Source: Pantoea eucrina
GTDB lineage: Bacteria > Pseudomonadota > Gammaproteobacteria > Enterobacterales > Enterobacteriaceae
Assembly (NCBI RefSeq): GCF_002095385.1
Contig: NZ_MIPP01000015.1
Location: 1 to 64,000 of the forward strand
Direction of reading: 5' to 3'
Length of the DNA: 64,000 nt
Shown: piece by piece, positions 37,009 to 46,053 of the stretch
How the letters are laid out: each line of letters begins with the position of its first letter
How positions within the stretch are numbered: position 1 is the stretch's first letter
Position numbers and translations under genes: made by a program
The notes under the pieces: generated by a model
What the model was told of the DNA's origin: nothing
Database searches by the model: none
What the model saw: the letters and a program-made list of their open reading frames with translations, nothing else

Positions 37009-38214
37009 ATGACTGGACACGCTTCCCCGATTTTGACCACGCTGCTTGATACCGATGCGTACAAGCTTCATATGCAGCAGGCCGTATATCATCGTTACTA
37101 CGATGTCCCGGTTACCGCAGAATTTCGCTGTCGCAGCGATGAACAGCTTGGCCGGTATGCCAGCGAGATTCGCGCGCAAATTGATACTCTGCAAGATCTG
37201 ACCCTGAGCGACGATGAGTTTGCCTGGCTCAGTAACCTGCCTTTTTTCCAGCACGACTATCTGACCTGGCTACGCGCCTTTCGCTTCAATCCGGCGCAGG
37301 TTGAGGTACGGGACGAGCGGGGCCAGCTGCGCATCCAGATCCGCGGCCCGTGGCGTGAGGTCATTCTGTGGGAAGTGCCGCTGCTGGCGCTGATCAGTGA
37401 AGTGGTACATCGCCACCGCACGCCGCAGATCGCCGCAGAGCAGGCGGTCGCGCATCTGCAGCAAAAACTTTCAGCCTTTCAGACGCAGGTTGCCGATCTC
37501 GATATGTCGCGCTTTCAGCTGATGGATTTCGGCACGCGCCGCCGCTATTCACAGGAGGTGCAGGAAGCGATTGTCAGTACGCTGAAAGCGGAGTTTCCGT
37601 GGCTGGTGGGCACCAGTAATTACGATCTGGCGCGTCGTCTGCAGCTGACGCCGGTCGGCACCCAGGCCCATGAGTGGTTTCAGGCGCATCAGCAGATCAG
37701 CCCGGTGCTGGCCAACAGCCAGCGCGCGGCGCTGCAGTCGTGGCTGGATGAGTATGATAACCAGCTGGGCATTGCGCTCACGGACTGCATCACCATGGAC
37801 GCCTTTTTGCGCGATTTTGGTCCCGGCTTTGCCCATCGTTATCAGGGACTGCGCCACGACTCCGGCGATCCGGTTGAGTGGGGCGAGAAAGCCGTTGCGC
37901 ACTATGAGCGGCTCGGTATCGATCCGCGCAGCAAAACGCTGGTGTTCTCTGACAATCTCAACCTGGATAAAGCGCTGGCGCTCTATCGTCACTTTGGTCA
38001 GCGTGCCAACGTGGTGTTTGGTATTGGCACGCGCCTGACCTGCGACATTCCGGGCGTAACGCCGCTTAACATCGTGATCAAACTGGTCAGCTGCAATGGC
38101 AAACCGGTCGCTAAACTCTCTGACAGCCCGGGTAAAACGATTTGTCAGGATAAAGCCTTTGTGCGTGCGCTGCGCAAAGCATTTGACCTGCCGCTGGTTA
38201 AACGCGCCAGCTGA
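37009..38214 (+). CDS. pncB: Nicotinate phosphoribosyltransferase
   Basis: The 401-residue enzyme converts nicotinate and PRPP to nicotinate mononucleotide in NAD salvage. [31 protein letters not shown], the region [16 protein letters not shown] carrying the phosphorylated histidine, and [16 protein letters not shown] are conserved. The ATG at 37009 matches the E. coli start; another in frame at 36994 lies immediately after a GGAAGAGG and cannot be excluded. No NadR site was identified. Confidence 0.95.
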   Translation: MTGHASPILTTLLDTDAYKLHMQQAVYHRYYDVPVTAEFRCRSDEQLGRYASEIRAQIDTLQDLTLSDDEFAWLSNLPFFQHDYLTWLRAFRFNPAQVEVRDERGQLRIQIRGPWREVILWEVPLLALISEVVHRHRTPQIAAEQAVAHLQQKLSAFQTQVADLDMSRFQLMDFGTRRRYSQEVQEAIVSTLKAEFPWLVGTSNYDLARRLQLTPVGTQAHEWFQAHQQISPVLANSQRAALQSWLDEYDNQLGIALTDCITMDAFLRDFGPGFAHRYQGLRHDSGDPVEWGEKAVAHYERLGIDPRSKTLVFSDNLNLDKALALYRHFGQRANVVFGIGTRLTCDIPGVTPLNIVIKLVSCNGKPVAKLSDSPGKTICQDKAFVRALRKAFDLPLVKRAS

Positions 38215-38221
38215 CCTGCCA

Positions 38222-38246
38222 CGGGCAGGGTTCACTCCCCTGCCCG
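38222..38246 (+). terminator. Hairpin after pncB
   Basis: CGGGCAGGG (38222-38230), a seven-base loop and CCCTGCCCG (38238-38246) form a strong stem seven bases after the pncB stop. There is no T run, only a modestly A/T-rich sequence, so termination efficiency is uncertain. Confidence 0.55.
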
Positions 38247-38426
38247 CCGCCATTAAAATCACTCACTTCCCGCAATTTTGCTTGTTTCCTGATGGCTCGC
38301 AAGTAACATAGCAACACCCCTGAACGTGGGAGAATTGGCTGTTTCTGTCAGCACCGTACGTCACCTGTGACGATAGCCGGGTGCGGCGGGACACCCGTTA
38401 TTTCATCTATATATAGAGAGATTTTT

Positions 38427-39826
38427 ATGAGCGTAGTGCCTGTAGCGGATGTACTGCACGGCCGGGTCGCGGTTGACAGTGAAGTCACCGTACGCGGCTG
38501 GGTGCGTACCCGAAGAGATTCCAAAGCCGGTCTTTCCTTTATCGCCGTTTATGACGGCTCCTGCTTTAATCCCGTTCAGGCTGTCGTCAATAATTCTCTG
38601 AATAATTATCAGGATGAAGTGCTGCGTCTGACCACCGGCTGCTCGGTCATTGTTACCGGCACCGTAGTGGAATCACCGGGCCAGGGCCAGGCATTTGAGC
38701 TGCAGGCACCCGTGTTGAAGTGACCGGCTGGGTTGACGATCCTGACACTTACCCGATGGCTGCCAAACGTCACAGCATTGAGTATCTGCGCGAAGTGGCT
38801 CACCTGCGCCCGCGTACCAATCTGGTTGGCGCCGTCGCACGCGTGCGTCATACCCTGGCGCAGGCGCTGCATCGCTTTTTCCATGAGAACGGCTATTTCT
38901 GGGTTTCCACGCCGCTGATCACCGCATCAGATACGGAAGGCGCAGGCGAAATGTTCCGCGTATCGACGCTGGATATGGAAAACCTGCCGCGCGATCCGCA
39001 GGGTAAAGTGGATTATGACAAAGATTTCTTCGGTAAAGAGGCGTTCCTGACCGTATCAGGCCAGCTGAATGCTGAAACGTATGCCTGTGCGTTGTCAAAA
39101 GTCTACACCTTTGGCCCAACGTTCCGTGCGGAAAACTCCAACACCAGCCGTCACCTGGCGGAATTCTGGATGCTGGAGCCGGAAGTGGCGTTTGCCACGC
39201 TGGATGACGCCGCAGCGCTGGCTGAAGCGATGCTGAAATATGTCTTCAAAGCTGTACTGAATGAACGTGCTGATGACATGGCGTTCTTCGCCGAGCGCGT
39301 GGATAAAGATGCCGTTGCGCGCCTTGAGCGTTTTGTTACCACCGATTTTGCACAGGTAGACTATACCGACGCAGTTGACATATTGCTGAAGAGCGGCCAG
39401 AGCTTTGAAAACCCGGTTGCATGGGGTGTGGATCTCTCTTCTGAACATGAGCGCTATCTGGCCGAAAAACACTTCAAGGCGCCGGTGGTGGTGAAGAACT
39501 ACCCGAAAGATATTAAAGCGTTCTACATGCGTATGAATGATGACGGTAAAACCGTAGCGGCAATGGACGTGCTGGCACCGGGCATTGGTGAAATCATTGG
39601 TGGATCGCAGCGTGAAGAGCGGCTGGATGTGCTGGATGCCCGTCTGGCAGAGATGGGGCTGAATAAAGAGGATTACTGGTGGTATCGCGACCTGCGTCGT
39701 TACGGCACCGTACCGCACGCCGGCTTTGGTTTAGGGTTTGAACGTTTGATCGCCTATGTCACCGGCGTACAAAATGTAAGGGACGTTATCCCCTTCCCGC
39801 GTACCCCGCGCAACGCGAATTTCTGA
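38427..39826 (+). pseudogene. asnS: Asparaginyl-tRNA synthetase, interrupted by a one-base frameshift
   Basis: The locus encodes a class II aminoacyl-tRNA synthetase charging tRNA-Asn. Residues 1-95 give an intact OB-fold anticodon-binding domain ([17 protein letters not shown]), ending at a TGA (38721-38723). The rest, from GTG 38720, gives the complete catalytic domain, including motif 2 [21 protein letters not shown] and motif 3 [13 protein letters not shown]. The 1400-base span is exactly one base short of the 466-codon E. coli gene. Restoring one base between GCA and CCC (about 38708-38711) joins the frames as ...[13 protein letters not shown]. As asnS is normally essential, a sequencing or assembly error is likeliest; a real mutation with a second copy, or two polypeptides coupled through the GTGA overlap, are alternatives. 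Confidence 0.9.
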
Positions 39827-39861
39827 TTTCTGCAATTAAATATAAGAAATTCATATATATA

Positions 39862-39893
39862 CCGAGGTCGGCACTGCCGGCCTTTTTTTATTT
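39862..39893 (+). terminator. Intrinsic terminator after asnS
   Basis: AGGTCGGC and GCCGGCCT pair over eight bases (one G-U) with a short loop and are followed by TTTTTTATTTTT, 35 bases past the asnS stop. Confidence 0.88.
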
Positions 39894-39924
39894 TTGTAAA
39901 TCTTGAGATATCTCACAAAGTTCC

Positions 39925-39990
39925 GTAATTATTACAAATTGTCACACAATTTTTCTTTTTGATACTCAATTAGGAGATTTGAATCATTTT
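39925..39990 (+). promoter_or_regulatory. Probable OmpR-binding region upstream of ompF
   Basis: A/T-rich sequence with TTACAAATTGTCACA and TTTTTCTTTTTGATAC corresponds in position and partly in sequence to the E. coli F1-F3 OmpR boxes (TTTCTTTTTGAAAC-type repeats). Individual half-sites cannot be assigned with certainty. Confidence 0.55.
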
Positions 39991-39995
39991 CGGGC

Positions 39996-40024
39996 TAGAA
40001 ATAGCAACTGCGGAGTGAAAAGAT
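39996..40024 (+). promoter_or_regulatory. ompF promoter
   Basis: TAGAAA (39996-40001), a 17-base spacer and AAAGAT (40019-40024) are the counterparts of the weak E. coli ompF -35 TAGCGA and -10 AAAGAT. The bases GAAAAGATGCGTGCAGACA around the -10 and the start point are nearly identical to E. coli. Poor consensus fits dependence on OmpR-P. Confidence 0.75.
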
Positions 40025-40030
40025 GCGTGC

Positions 40031-40140
40031 AGACATATGAGACACCAAACTTCTTTCAGGGTTCCTGTAAAGTTTTCCTGACGGCAGTGGCAGGTGTCCA
40101 GATAACTCCAATGAGGGTAATAAATAATGATGAAGCGCAA
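40031..40140 (+). promoter_or_regulatory. Conserved ompF 5' leader with MicF target
   Basis: The leader of about 96 bases keeps AGACACCAAACT, TGACGGCAGTGGCAGGTGTC and ATGAGGGTAATAAATAATGA, all close to the E. coli ompF leader. The last block, around the ribosome-binding site and start, is where the antisense RNA MicF pairs in E. coli. The micF gene itself (next to ompC) is not in this window. Confidence 0.75.
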
Positions 40141-41236
40141 CATTCTTGCAGTGGTTATCCCTGCTCTGTTAGCTGCCGGTGCAGCAAATGCAGCAGAAAT
40201 CTATAACAAAGATGGCAACAAACTGGACCTCTACGGAAAAGTTGACGCACGCCACACATTCTCTGACGACGCTGGCAACGATGGCGACGCCTCTTATGTG
40301 CGCTTTGGTTTCAAGGGTGAAACGCAGATTACCGACCAGCTGACCGGTTACGGCCAGTGGGAATACAACATCCAGGCAAACGTTGCTGAATCTCAGGGTA
40401 CTGAAGGTTCCAAAACCCGTCTGGGCTTTGCCGGTCTGAAATTTGGCGACTACGGCTCATTCGACTACGGTCGTAACTACGGCGTAGGCTACGATCCACT
40501 GGCGTGGACCGACGTTCTGCCAGTATTCGGCGGCGACTCTGGCCGTTCTGACAACTTTATGCTGGGTCGTTCTAACGGTCTGGCGACCTACCGCAACAGC
40601 AACTTCTTTGGTCTGGTTGATGGCCTGGCGTTCGCTGCTCAGTATCAGGGCAAAAACGAAGAGTCCGCCAATGGCCGTAGCGCAGATCGCGCAAACGGCG
40701 ACGGCTGGGGTACTTCTTTAACCTATACCTCTGAGATCGGCGTAGGCATCTCTGCTGCGTACACCTCTTCTGACCGTACCAACGGCCAGCAGGCTAACTT
40801 CTACGGTAACGGCAGCGAGAAAGCTGACGCCTGGTCAACCGCGCTGAAATATGACGCGAACAACGTGTACCTGGCTGCGATGTACGGTGAGAGCCGTAAC
40901 TCAACCTGGATCAGCACTGCTGCTAACGGCGCGACCCCGGCCCTTGCTGGTGCAGTAAACAAAGAGCAGAAGTTTGAAGCCGTTGCTCAGTACCAGTTCG
41001 ACTTCGGTCTTCGTCCATCCCTGGCTTACGTCCAGTCTAAAGGCAAGGATATCGAGACCTGGGGCGATCAGGACCTGTATAAGTACGTTTCAGTGGGTAC
41101 TTATTACTACTTCAACAAAAACATGTCTACCTATGTTGACTACCAGATCAACCTGATGGATGACAACGACTTTACCCGCGCAGCTGGCATCACTACTGAT
41201 GACACCGTTGGCGTAGGCCTGGTTTACCAGTTCTGA
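40127..41236 (+). CDS. ompF: OmpF-type general porin
   Basis: The 369-residue precursor has a 22-residue signal peptide ending GAANA before [16 protein letters not shown]. It folds as a 16-stranded trimeric porin for small hydrophilic solutes and ends with the outer-membrane targeting Phe (VGLVYQF). Constriction residues include conserved arginines ([21 protein letters not shown]) and Asp in the L3 stretch [10 protein letters not shown]. The usual L3 glutamate (PEFGGD, E. coli Glu117) is valine here. Tandem ATGs occur; the first is used as in E. coli. Expression is probably OmpR- and MicF-controlled. OmpC or another porin name is less likely given the leader and position next to asnS. Confidence 0.94.
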   Translation: MMKRNILAVVIPALLAAGAANAAEIYNKDGNKLDLYGKVDARHTFSDDAGNDGDASYVRFGFKGETQITDQLTGYGQWEYNIQANVAESQGTEGSKTRLGFAGLKFGDYGSFDYGRNYGVGYDPLAWTDVLPVFGGDSGRSDNFMLGRSNGLATYRNSNFFGLVDGLAFAAQYQGKNEESANGRSADRANGDGWGTSLTYTSEIGVGISAAYTSSDRTNGQQANFYGNGSEKADAWSTALKYDANNVYLAAMYGESRNSTWISTAANGATPALAGAVNKEQKFEAVAQYQFDFGLRPSLAYVQSKGKDIETWGDQDLYKYVSVGTYYYFNKNMSTYVDYQINLMDDNDFTRAAGITTDDTVGVGLVYQF

Positions 41237-41265
41237 TTCTGCGAATCAGCACGGTTTAACCACGT

Positions 41266-41296
41266 AAAACGGAGCCTGATGGCTCCGTTTTTCTTT
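41266..41296 (+). terminator. Intrinsic terminator after ompF
   Basis: AAAACGGAGCC, loop TGAT and GGCTCCGTTTT form a perfect 11-base stem followed by TTCTTTTC. Confidence 0.92.
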
Positions 41297-41436
41297 TCAG
41301 TGATCTACCTCGCAATTAGCAGTGCTTATATCCGCCACCGGCACAATTCTTTTTGAGATGGCCGGTTGGCAAGCCTCGCGTCTGACGTTAACCTGATAGC
41401 TCATTTCGCTAAAGTTCACCCAAACGGAACTGACTC

Positions 41437-42627
41437 ATGTTTGAATCTATCTCTGCCGCACCTGCCGACCCTATTCTGGGGCTGGCCGATCTGTTTCGCG
41501 CTGATGACCGTCCGCATAAAATTAATCTGGGCATTGGCGTATACAAAGATGAAACCGGAAAAACGCCGGTGCTGACCAGCGTGAAAAAAGCTGAGCAGTA
41601 CCTGCTGGAAAATGAGACGACCAAAAACTATCTGAGCATTGACGGCCTGCCCGATTTTGCCCGCTGCACTCAGGCGCTGCTGTTTGGCAACGACAGCCCG
41701 CTTATCGCCGCAGGCCGCGCCTGCACGGCGCAGACGCCAGGCGGCACCGGCGCCCTGCGCGTGGCGGCGGATTTTCTCGCCACGCAGACCAGCGTTAAAC
41801 GCGTCTGGGTAAGCAATCCAAGCTGGCCAAACCATAAAAACGTGTTTAACGCTGCCGGCCTCGAGGTGTGTGAATATCAGTACTACGACGCCGCAAACCA
41901 CACGCTCGATTTCGACGGCATGCTGGCAGCGCTGCAGCAGGCGCAGGCGGGCGACGTGGTGCTGTTCCACGGCTGCTGCCATAACCCGACCGGCATCGAC
42001 CCGACGCGCGAGCAGTGGCAACAGCTCGCAACGCTGTCACAGGAAAAGGGCTGGCTGCCGCTGTTTGACTTCGCCTATCAGGGTTTTGCACGCGGTCTGG
42101 ACGAAGATGCTGAAGGCCTGCGCATTTTTGCCGCAGCCCACCAGGAGCTGCTGGTTGCCAGCTCCTACTCTAAGAACTTTGGTCTCTATAACGAGCGCGT
42201 CGGCGCCCTGACGCTGGTAGCGGCCAGCAGCGACGCGGCTAAAACCGCGTTCAGCCAGGTGAAATACAGCATCCGTGCCAACTACTCCAATCCGCCGTCG
42301 CACGGCGCTGCCGTTGTCGCCACTATCCTCAGCAATGAGGCGCTGCGGACTATCTGGGTACAGGAGCTGACTGATATGCGTCAGCGTATTCAGCGTATGC
42401 GTCAGCTGTTTGTGAACACGCTGGCAGAAAAAGGCGCGCGCCAGGATTTCAGCTTCATCATCAAACAGAACGGCATGTTCTCATTCAGCGGCCTGACCAA
42501 AGATCAGGTCGTGCGTCTGCGTGATGAATTCGGCGTGTACGCGGTAAACTCAGGTCGCGTTAACGTGGCAGGCATGACGCCGGATAATATGTCGGCGCTG
42601 TGTGAAGCGATAGTCGCAGTACTCTAA
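41437..42627 (+). CDS. aspC: Aspartate aminotransferase
   Basis: The 396-residue PLP enzyme interconverts aspartate and oxaloacetate with glutamate/2-oxoglutarate; length equals E. coli AspC. The PLP lysine lies in [17 protein letters not shown] (about residue 246). The PLP-phosphate site [14 protein letters not shown], the [11 protein letters not shown] motif and the substrate-binding arginine in [12 protein letters not shown] near the C terminus are conserved. It could be mistaken for TyrB, but similarity and position beside ompF indicate AspC. A strong terminator follows. Confidence 0.96.
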   Translation: MFESISAAPADPILGLADLFRADDRPHKINLGIGVYKDETGKTPVLTSVKKAEQYLLENETTKNYLSIDGLPDFARCTQALLFGNDSPLIAAGRACTAQTPGGTGALRVAADFLATQTSVKRVWVSNPSWPNHKNVFNAAGLEVCEYQYYDAANHTLDFDGMLAALQQAQAGDVVLFHGCCHNPTGIDPTREQWQQLATLSQEKGWLPLFDFAYQGFARGLDEDAEGLRIFAAAHQELLVASSYSKNFGLYNERVGALTLVAASSDAAKTAFSQVKYSIRANYSNPPSHGAAVVATILSNEALRTIWVQELTDMRQRIQRMRQLFVNTLAEKGARQDFSFIIKQNGMFSFSGLTKDQVVRLRDEFGVYAVNSGRVNVAGMTPDNMSALCEAIVAVL

Positions 42628-42644
42628 GCGAAATGCGTGAACAG

Positions 42645-42680
42645 GCGGCGGGTGAGGCTCTCACCCGCCGCTTTTTTTAT
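42645..42680 (+). terminator. Intrinsic terminator after aspC
   Basis: GCGGCGGGTGAG and CTCACCCGCCGC form a perfect 12-base stem with loop GCT, followed by TTTTTTTAT. It touches the end of the convergent gloC gene. Confidence 0.93.
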
Positions 42681-42682
42681 GG

Positions 42683-43312
42683 CTACTGCAGGAAAGGATT
42701 GGTCAGACGCTCACGTCCCAGCGTGGATACCGGCCCATGCCCGGGTACAAACGCAATGTCGTCGCCCAGCGGCAGCAGTTTGGTTTTGATGGCACTGATC
42801 AGATCGCTGTGGCTGCCCTGCGGGAAGTCGGTGCGCCCGACGCCGCCGCTAAAGATCACGTCTCCTGAGATAAGCAGCTTTCCGGCGCGATCGAAAAAGA
42901 CAATGTGCCCCGGGGTATGACCCGGACAGTGCAGCACCTCCAGCGCCACGTTGCCCAGCTCTACCACATCACCCTCTTCCAGCCAGCGATCCGGCGTCAG
43001 CGGTGCACACTCCGGCAGCCCAAACATCCGGCTCTGCGTGGGCAGATTATCGAGCCAGACTTTGTCCAGCTGATGCGGGCCGGTCACCGGTATCTGGAAA
43101 TGGGCCGCCAGCTCAGCCGCCGCGCCGGCATGGTCGAGGTGGCCGTGCGTCAGCAAAATCTGCGACGGCTTCAGGCCGCGCTCCGCCAGCGCCGCTTTGA
43201 TGGTTTCCGCATCGCCGCCAGGATCGACCAGGGCTGCAATGCCCGTCTCTTCATCCCAGATAGCTGAACAGTTTTGCGAAAAGGCGGTAACCGGAATAAT
43301 GTGATAATTCAT
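42683..43312 (-). CDS. gloC: Type II glyoxalase GloC (YcbL)
   Basis: The 209-residue metallo-beta-lactamase-fold hydrolase cleaves S-lactoylglutathione in methylglyoxal detoxification. The metal motif is [10 protein letters not shown] (about 52-61), with further ligands in [27 protein letters not shown] and [13 protein letters not shown]. It lacks the C-terminal domain of classical glyoxalase II. The ATG at 43312 ([11 protein letters not shown]) is the conserved start; a frame seven codons longer is not supported. It follows mepK on the same strand. Confidence 0.94.
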   Translation of the reverse strand: MNYHIIPVTAFSQNCSAIWDEETGIAALVDPGGDAETIKAALAERGLKPSQILLTHGHLDHAGAAAELAAHFQIPVTGPHQLDKVWLDNLPTQSRMFGLPECAPLTPDRWLEEGDVVELGNVALEVLHCPGHTPGHIVFFDRAGKLLISGDVIFSGGVGRTDFPQGSHSDLISAIKTKLLPLGDDIAFVPGHGPVSTLGRERLTNPFLQ

Positions 43313-43348
43313 AACGCTCCATGGCCGGCACACGCAGCGCTGCCGGCA

Positions 43349-43900
43349 TCAGGACCAGTGCCTTGCAGGCCCGGTATCTATGTGTACGAAGTTGCTGCGT
43401 GGATAATATCCTACACCACCCGCGCGCATAGATAACGCCGCTTTACGCACGTTACTCAGGGCAATGCCCTCAATATGGAAATCCATCGCCTGGCCTTTGG
43501 TGTGATAGCTATGCTTCGCCACGCCAGGGCCCGATTCGCGCAGCATGTTGTTGGTCGACAGCGTACGATAACCTGAGATGAGCTGTACCGGTTTACGGGT
43601 ATCCAGCAGCGCCTGCAGGCGGTAGAGCTGATCAAACAGATGGGGATCGATGCTTTTCACTTTATTTGCGCGGTAGTCGCGGAAAAAGTGATTAAGACGC
43701 GCCAGTTCGTCGCGATCGTAGCTTTTACCGTTGAAAAACTCAGTTTTGAGGGTTTCACCGGTATGCATGTTGCTGAGCGTCAGAATACGCGGACGTGAGG
43801 TCGACACAGAGGCCAGCGCTGAGCCGGGGAGCAGGGAGAGGCCTGCTGCTGCGCCGCCAAGCAGCAGTAAGCGGCGGCGCTGAGAATCGATATTAGCCAT
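43349..43900 (-). CDS. mepK: Murein DD-/LD-endopeptidase MepK (YcbK), Tat-exported
   Basis: The 183-residue protein has a twin-arginine signal (QRRRLLLLGGAAAGLSLLPGSALA). The mature part is a DUF882/peptidase M15-like domain with the zinc-site pattern SGYRTLSTN, HSYHTKGQAMDFHIEG and the final FVHIDTGPARHW. MepK cleaves 3-3 (and some 4-3) peptidoglycan cross-links. These 3-3 links are produced by LdtD, encoded immediately upstream on the same strand. Confidence 0.94.
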   Translation of the reverse strand: MANIDSQRRRLLLLGGAAAGLSLLPGSALASVSTSRPRILTLSNMHTGETLKTEFFNGKSYDRDELARLNHFFRDYRANKVKSIDPHLFDQLYRLQALLDTRKPVQLISGYRTLSTNNMLRESGPGVAKHSYHTKGQAMDFHIEGIALSNVRKAALSMRAGGVGYYPRSNFVHIDTGPARHWS

Positions 43901-44011
43901 GAAACGAGGTTACCTGAATAAAACACATTGAATGTGTAAAAAGTACACAAGGCCGCACAGTAACGGCAGCATGGATATCAGTCAACCCGGAATCTGTCTC
44001 AGAATGTGCAA

Positions 44012-44043
44012 AACCCGACCAGAAGCAAATTTCTGGCCGGGTT
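44012..44043 (-). terminator. Terminator after ldtD
   Basis: On the minus strand AACCCGGCCAGAA and TTCTGGTCGGGTT form a 13-base stem (one G-U pair) with a short A/T-rich loop, followed by TTTGC. It lies between ldtD and mepK and may limit read-through into mepK. Confidence 0.7.
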
Positions 44044-44087
44044 TCAGGGGCGTTTCGCTTATCAACAATCTGGCGAAAATCAGCACG

Positions 44088-45899
44088 CTACAGCAGGAGC
44101 TGTCCTGCCCGGGCCAGCACCTGGCTGCCGGAGCGCGCCGTATTATCATAATTGTAAATATCTGTACGGTATTGCGCCTGCCCGTCATCGCTGACCCAGG
44201 CGGTCAGATAGTACAGATTGACCGGGATACGATGCCGAATCGGCACATAGCGCGTGTCACCCTGCTTCAGCGTGCTGGAAATACGGCTGTCGTTCCAGCC
44301 AGCATCCTGCAGCAGCAGGTTAGCCAGATCGGAGGCTTTATTTACGCGTACGCAGCCGGAGCTGAGTGCGCGAATATCGCGCTGAAACAGGCCGTGGTTT
44401 GGCGTATCGTGCAGATAGATGGCGTCTGAACTGGGCATATTAAACTTATAACGTCCCAGTGAATTGGTGGCACCCGGTGCCTGACGGATGCGATACGGGA
44501 AGCTGGCAGCAGAAACCATCTGCCAGTTGATCATCGTCGGGTCGATCACTTCAGCGTCAGCGCTCCAGCCTGACAGCAGCGTATAGCCGTGCCGGTAGAG
44601 ATAACCAGGATCCTGTTTCACCTTCGGCACAATATCCTGACGCACCAGCGTGGTTGGCACGTTCCACGGCGGATTGAGCACCACGTTGTTCAGCGCACTG
44701 CGCATAAGCGGCGTTTTGCGATCGGGCCGTCCGACAATAACCCGCGATGAGAGCACCGTGCTGCCGTTGTTATAGTAGGTCAGCGAATAGTTGGGAATAT
44801 TCACCATTATCCCGTTATGCATATCATCCGGCAGCAGCCGCAGACGCTGAATGTTCAGCGCCAGCAGTGAGGCGCGCATCTGCGGTGAGACATTGAGCCA
44901 CTCGCGGGTGCGCGGGCCAATTGCGCCGTCATCCGCCAGCCCCTGCCAGTGCTGAAAGCGCTTCACGCCCTCAACCAGCGCAGTGTCATAGATATTGCCG
45001 GCTGCAGAAGGCGATCCGGCCAGTATATTTCCTGCCGGCTGCGGCGTCGGGGCCGGAAGATCGGTGACGCTGGTGGCGGAAGGACTTACTGCCACCGGCT
45101 GGCTTTCAGCAACCGGCACGGCGCCCGCCGGCACTGCATCTTCATCAGGTGCAGGCGTAGTGGCGTGGTCAGATGCGGTCAGCATACCGGTGCGCTGAAG
45201 AATTTCCCGCAGCGCCGGCACATCATCGCTGACCTGCCCCGGACGCAGCGTTGCTTTGTCACGCAGCTGCGGCCAGGAACGATTATCCGTCAGCAGCGTC
45301 TTCAGCGCCGCATGCATCGGCTGATACTGCGGATGCTGCGGCTGCAGTGAGGCCACAAACGCGCGGCTGCCGCCAGCGTTGACCGCGTTCTGCCACTGAT
45401 TGATCGCTGACAGCGACGGCATGGTAAGCCTGTAAGGCACATTGCTGTAAAGCCAGGTTTCACCCTGCGCCGGTACGCCCGCCACAAACTGCAGGTAACC
45501 CAGCATGGCATCGCTCAGCACCACGTCGCGCGCAAAGCCTTTAATGTCCGGATCGGTCAGCCGCTCAACCCAGCGGCTGAACTGTGGCTGCACGCCTGAA
45601 AGCGCGACCTCAGCCAGCTGCTGCTGAAACGCCTGCACCGTATCGCGGTCCTGCCAGAGCGGCGCCATTCCGCGCGCGGCATAAAGACCCGCCAGACCCG
45701 GCAGGTAAAAAGGGCGATCGCTGGCGCTGAATGCCTGCAGGATCTGCTGCTGGCTGGCCGCCACTGACGTGGTGCCGTGCCCGCCGGCTGTCATGCTGGC
45801 GGTTTGTGCAGCCTGCCCCGCGGCCAGTGGCAAGCCTGCCAGCACGACACTAAACACCAGCGCCATGCGATTAAATCTGAACGTTTTACTCAGCAACAT
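44088..45899 (-). CDS. ldtD: L,D-transpeptidase LdtD (YcbB)
   Basis: The 603-residue periplasmic enzyme forms 3-3 cross-links in peptidoglycan. An N-terminal signal peptide (hydrophobic to about residue 30, ending AAGQAAQ) is followed by a scaffold domain (about 45-240), a Pro/Ala/Ser-rich linker (about 250-300), a peptidoglycan-binding domain ([25 protein letters not shown]) and the YkuD catalytic domain. The catalytic site is HDTPNHGLF and [13 protein letters not shown], with Cys as nucleophile. LdtD confers beta-lactam resistance and envelope-stress tolerance in E. coli. Confidence 0.95.
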   Translation of the reverse strand: MLLSKTFRFNRMALVFSVVLAGLPLAAGQAAQTASMTAGGHGTTSVAASQQQILQAFSASDRPFYLPGLAGLYAARGMAPLWQDRDTVQAFQQQLAEVALSGVQPQFSRWVERLTDPDIKGFARDVVLSDAMLGYLQFVAGVPAQGETWLYSNVPYRLTMPSLSAINQWQNAVNAGGSRAFVASLQPQHPQYQPMHAALKTLLTDNRSWPQLRDKATLRPGQVSDDVPALREILQRTGMLTASDHATTPAPDEDAVPAGAVPVAESQPVAVSPSATSVTDLPAPTPQPAGNILAGSPSAAGNIYDTALVEGVKRFQHWQGLADDGAIGPRTREWLNVSPQMRASLLALNIQRLRLLPDDMHNGIMVNIPNYSLTYYNNGSTVLSSRVIVGRPDRKTPLMRSALNNVVLNPPWNVPTTLVRQDIVPKVKQDPGYLYRHGYTLLSGWSADAEVIDPTMINWQMVSAASFPYRIRQAPGATNSLGRYKFNMPSSDAIYLHDTPNHGLFQRDIRALSSGCVRVNKASDLANLLLQDAGWNDSRISSTLKQGDTRYVPIRHRIPVNLYYLTAWVSDDGQAQYRTDIYNYDNTARSGSQVLARAGQLLL

Positions 45900-45975
45900 C
45901 CCTGCCCCCTGTTACCTGAGACGCAGCCTGCCCTGTGCGCTGCGTACAACCTGACTTTCATGATGAGTATATAAA

Positions 45976-46013
45976 GAAAAAACGGCATTCGCCTCTCAGG
46001 GCCAATGCCGTTT
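45976..46013 (-). terminator. Terminator of the muk operon
   Basis: On the minus strand AAACGGCATT and AATGCCGTTT pair over ten bases around a 14-base loop, followed by TTTCTTTATA. It lies about 40 bases past the mukB stop. Confidence 0.82.
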
Positions 46014-46053
46014 ACAGATTAACGCTGGTTGCGCGGTTTAACCAGTCAGGCGC

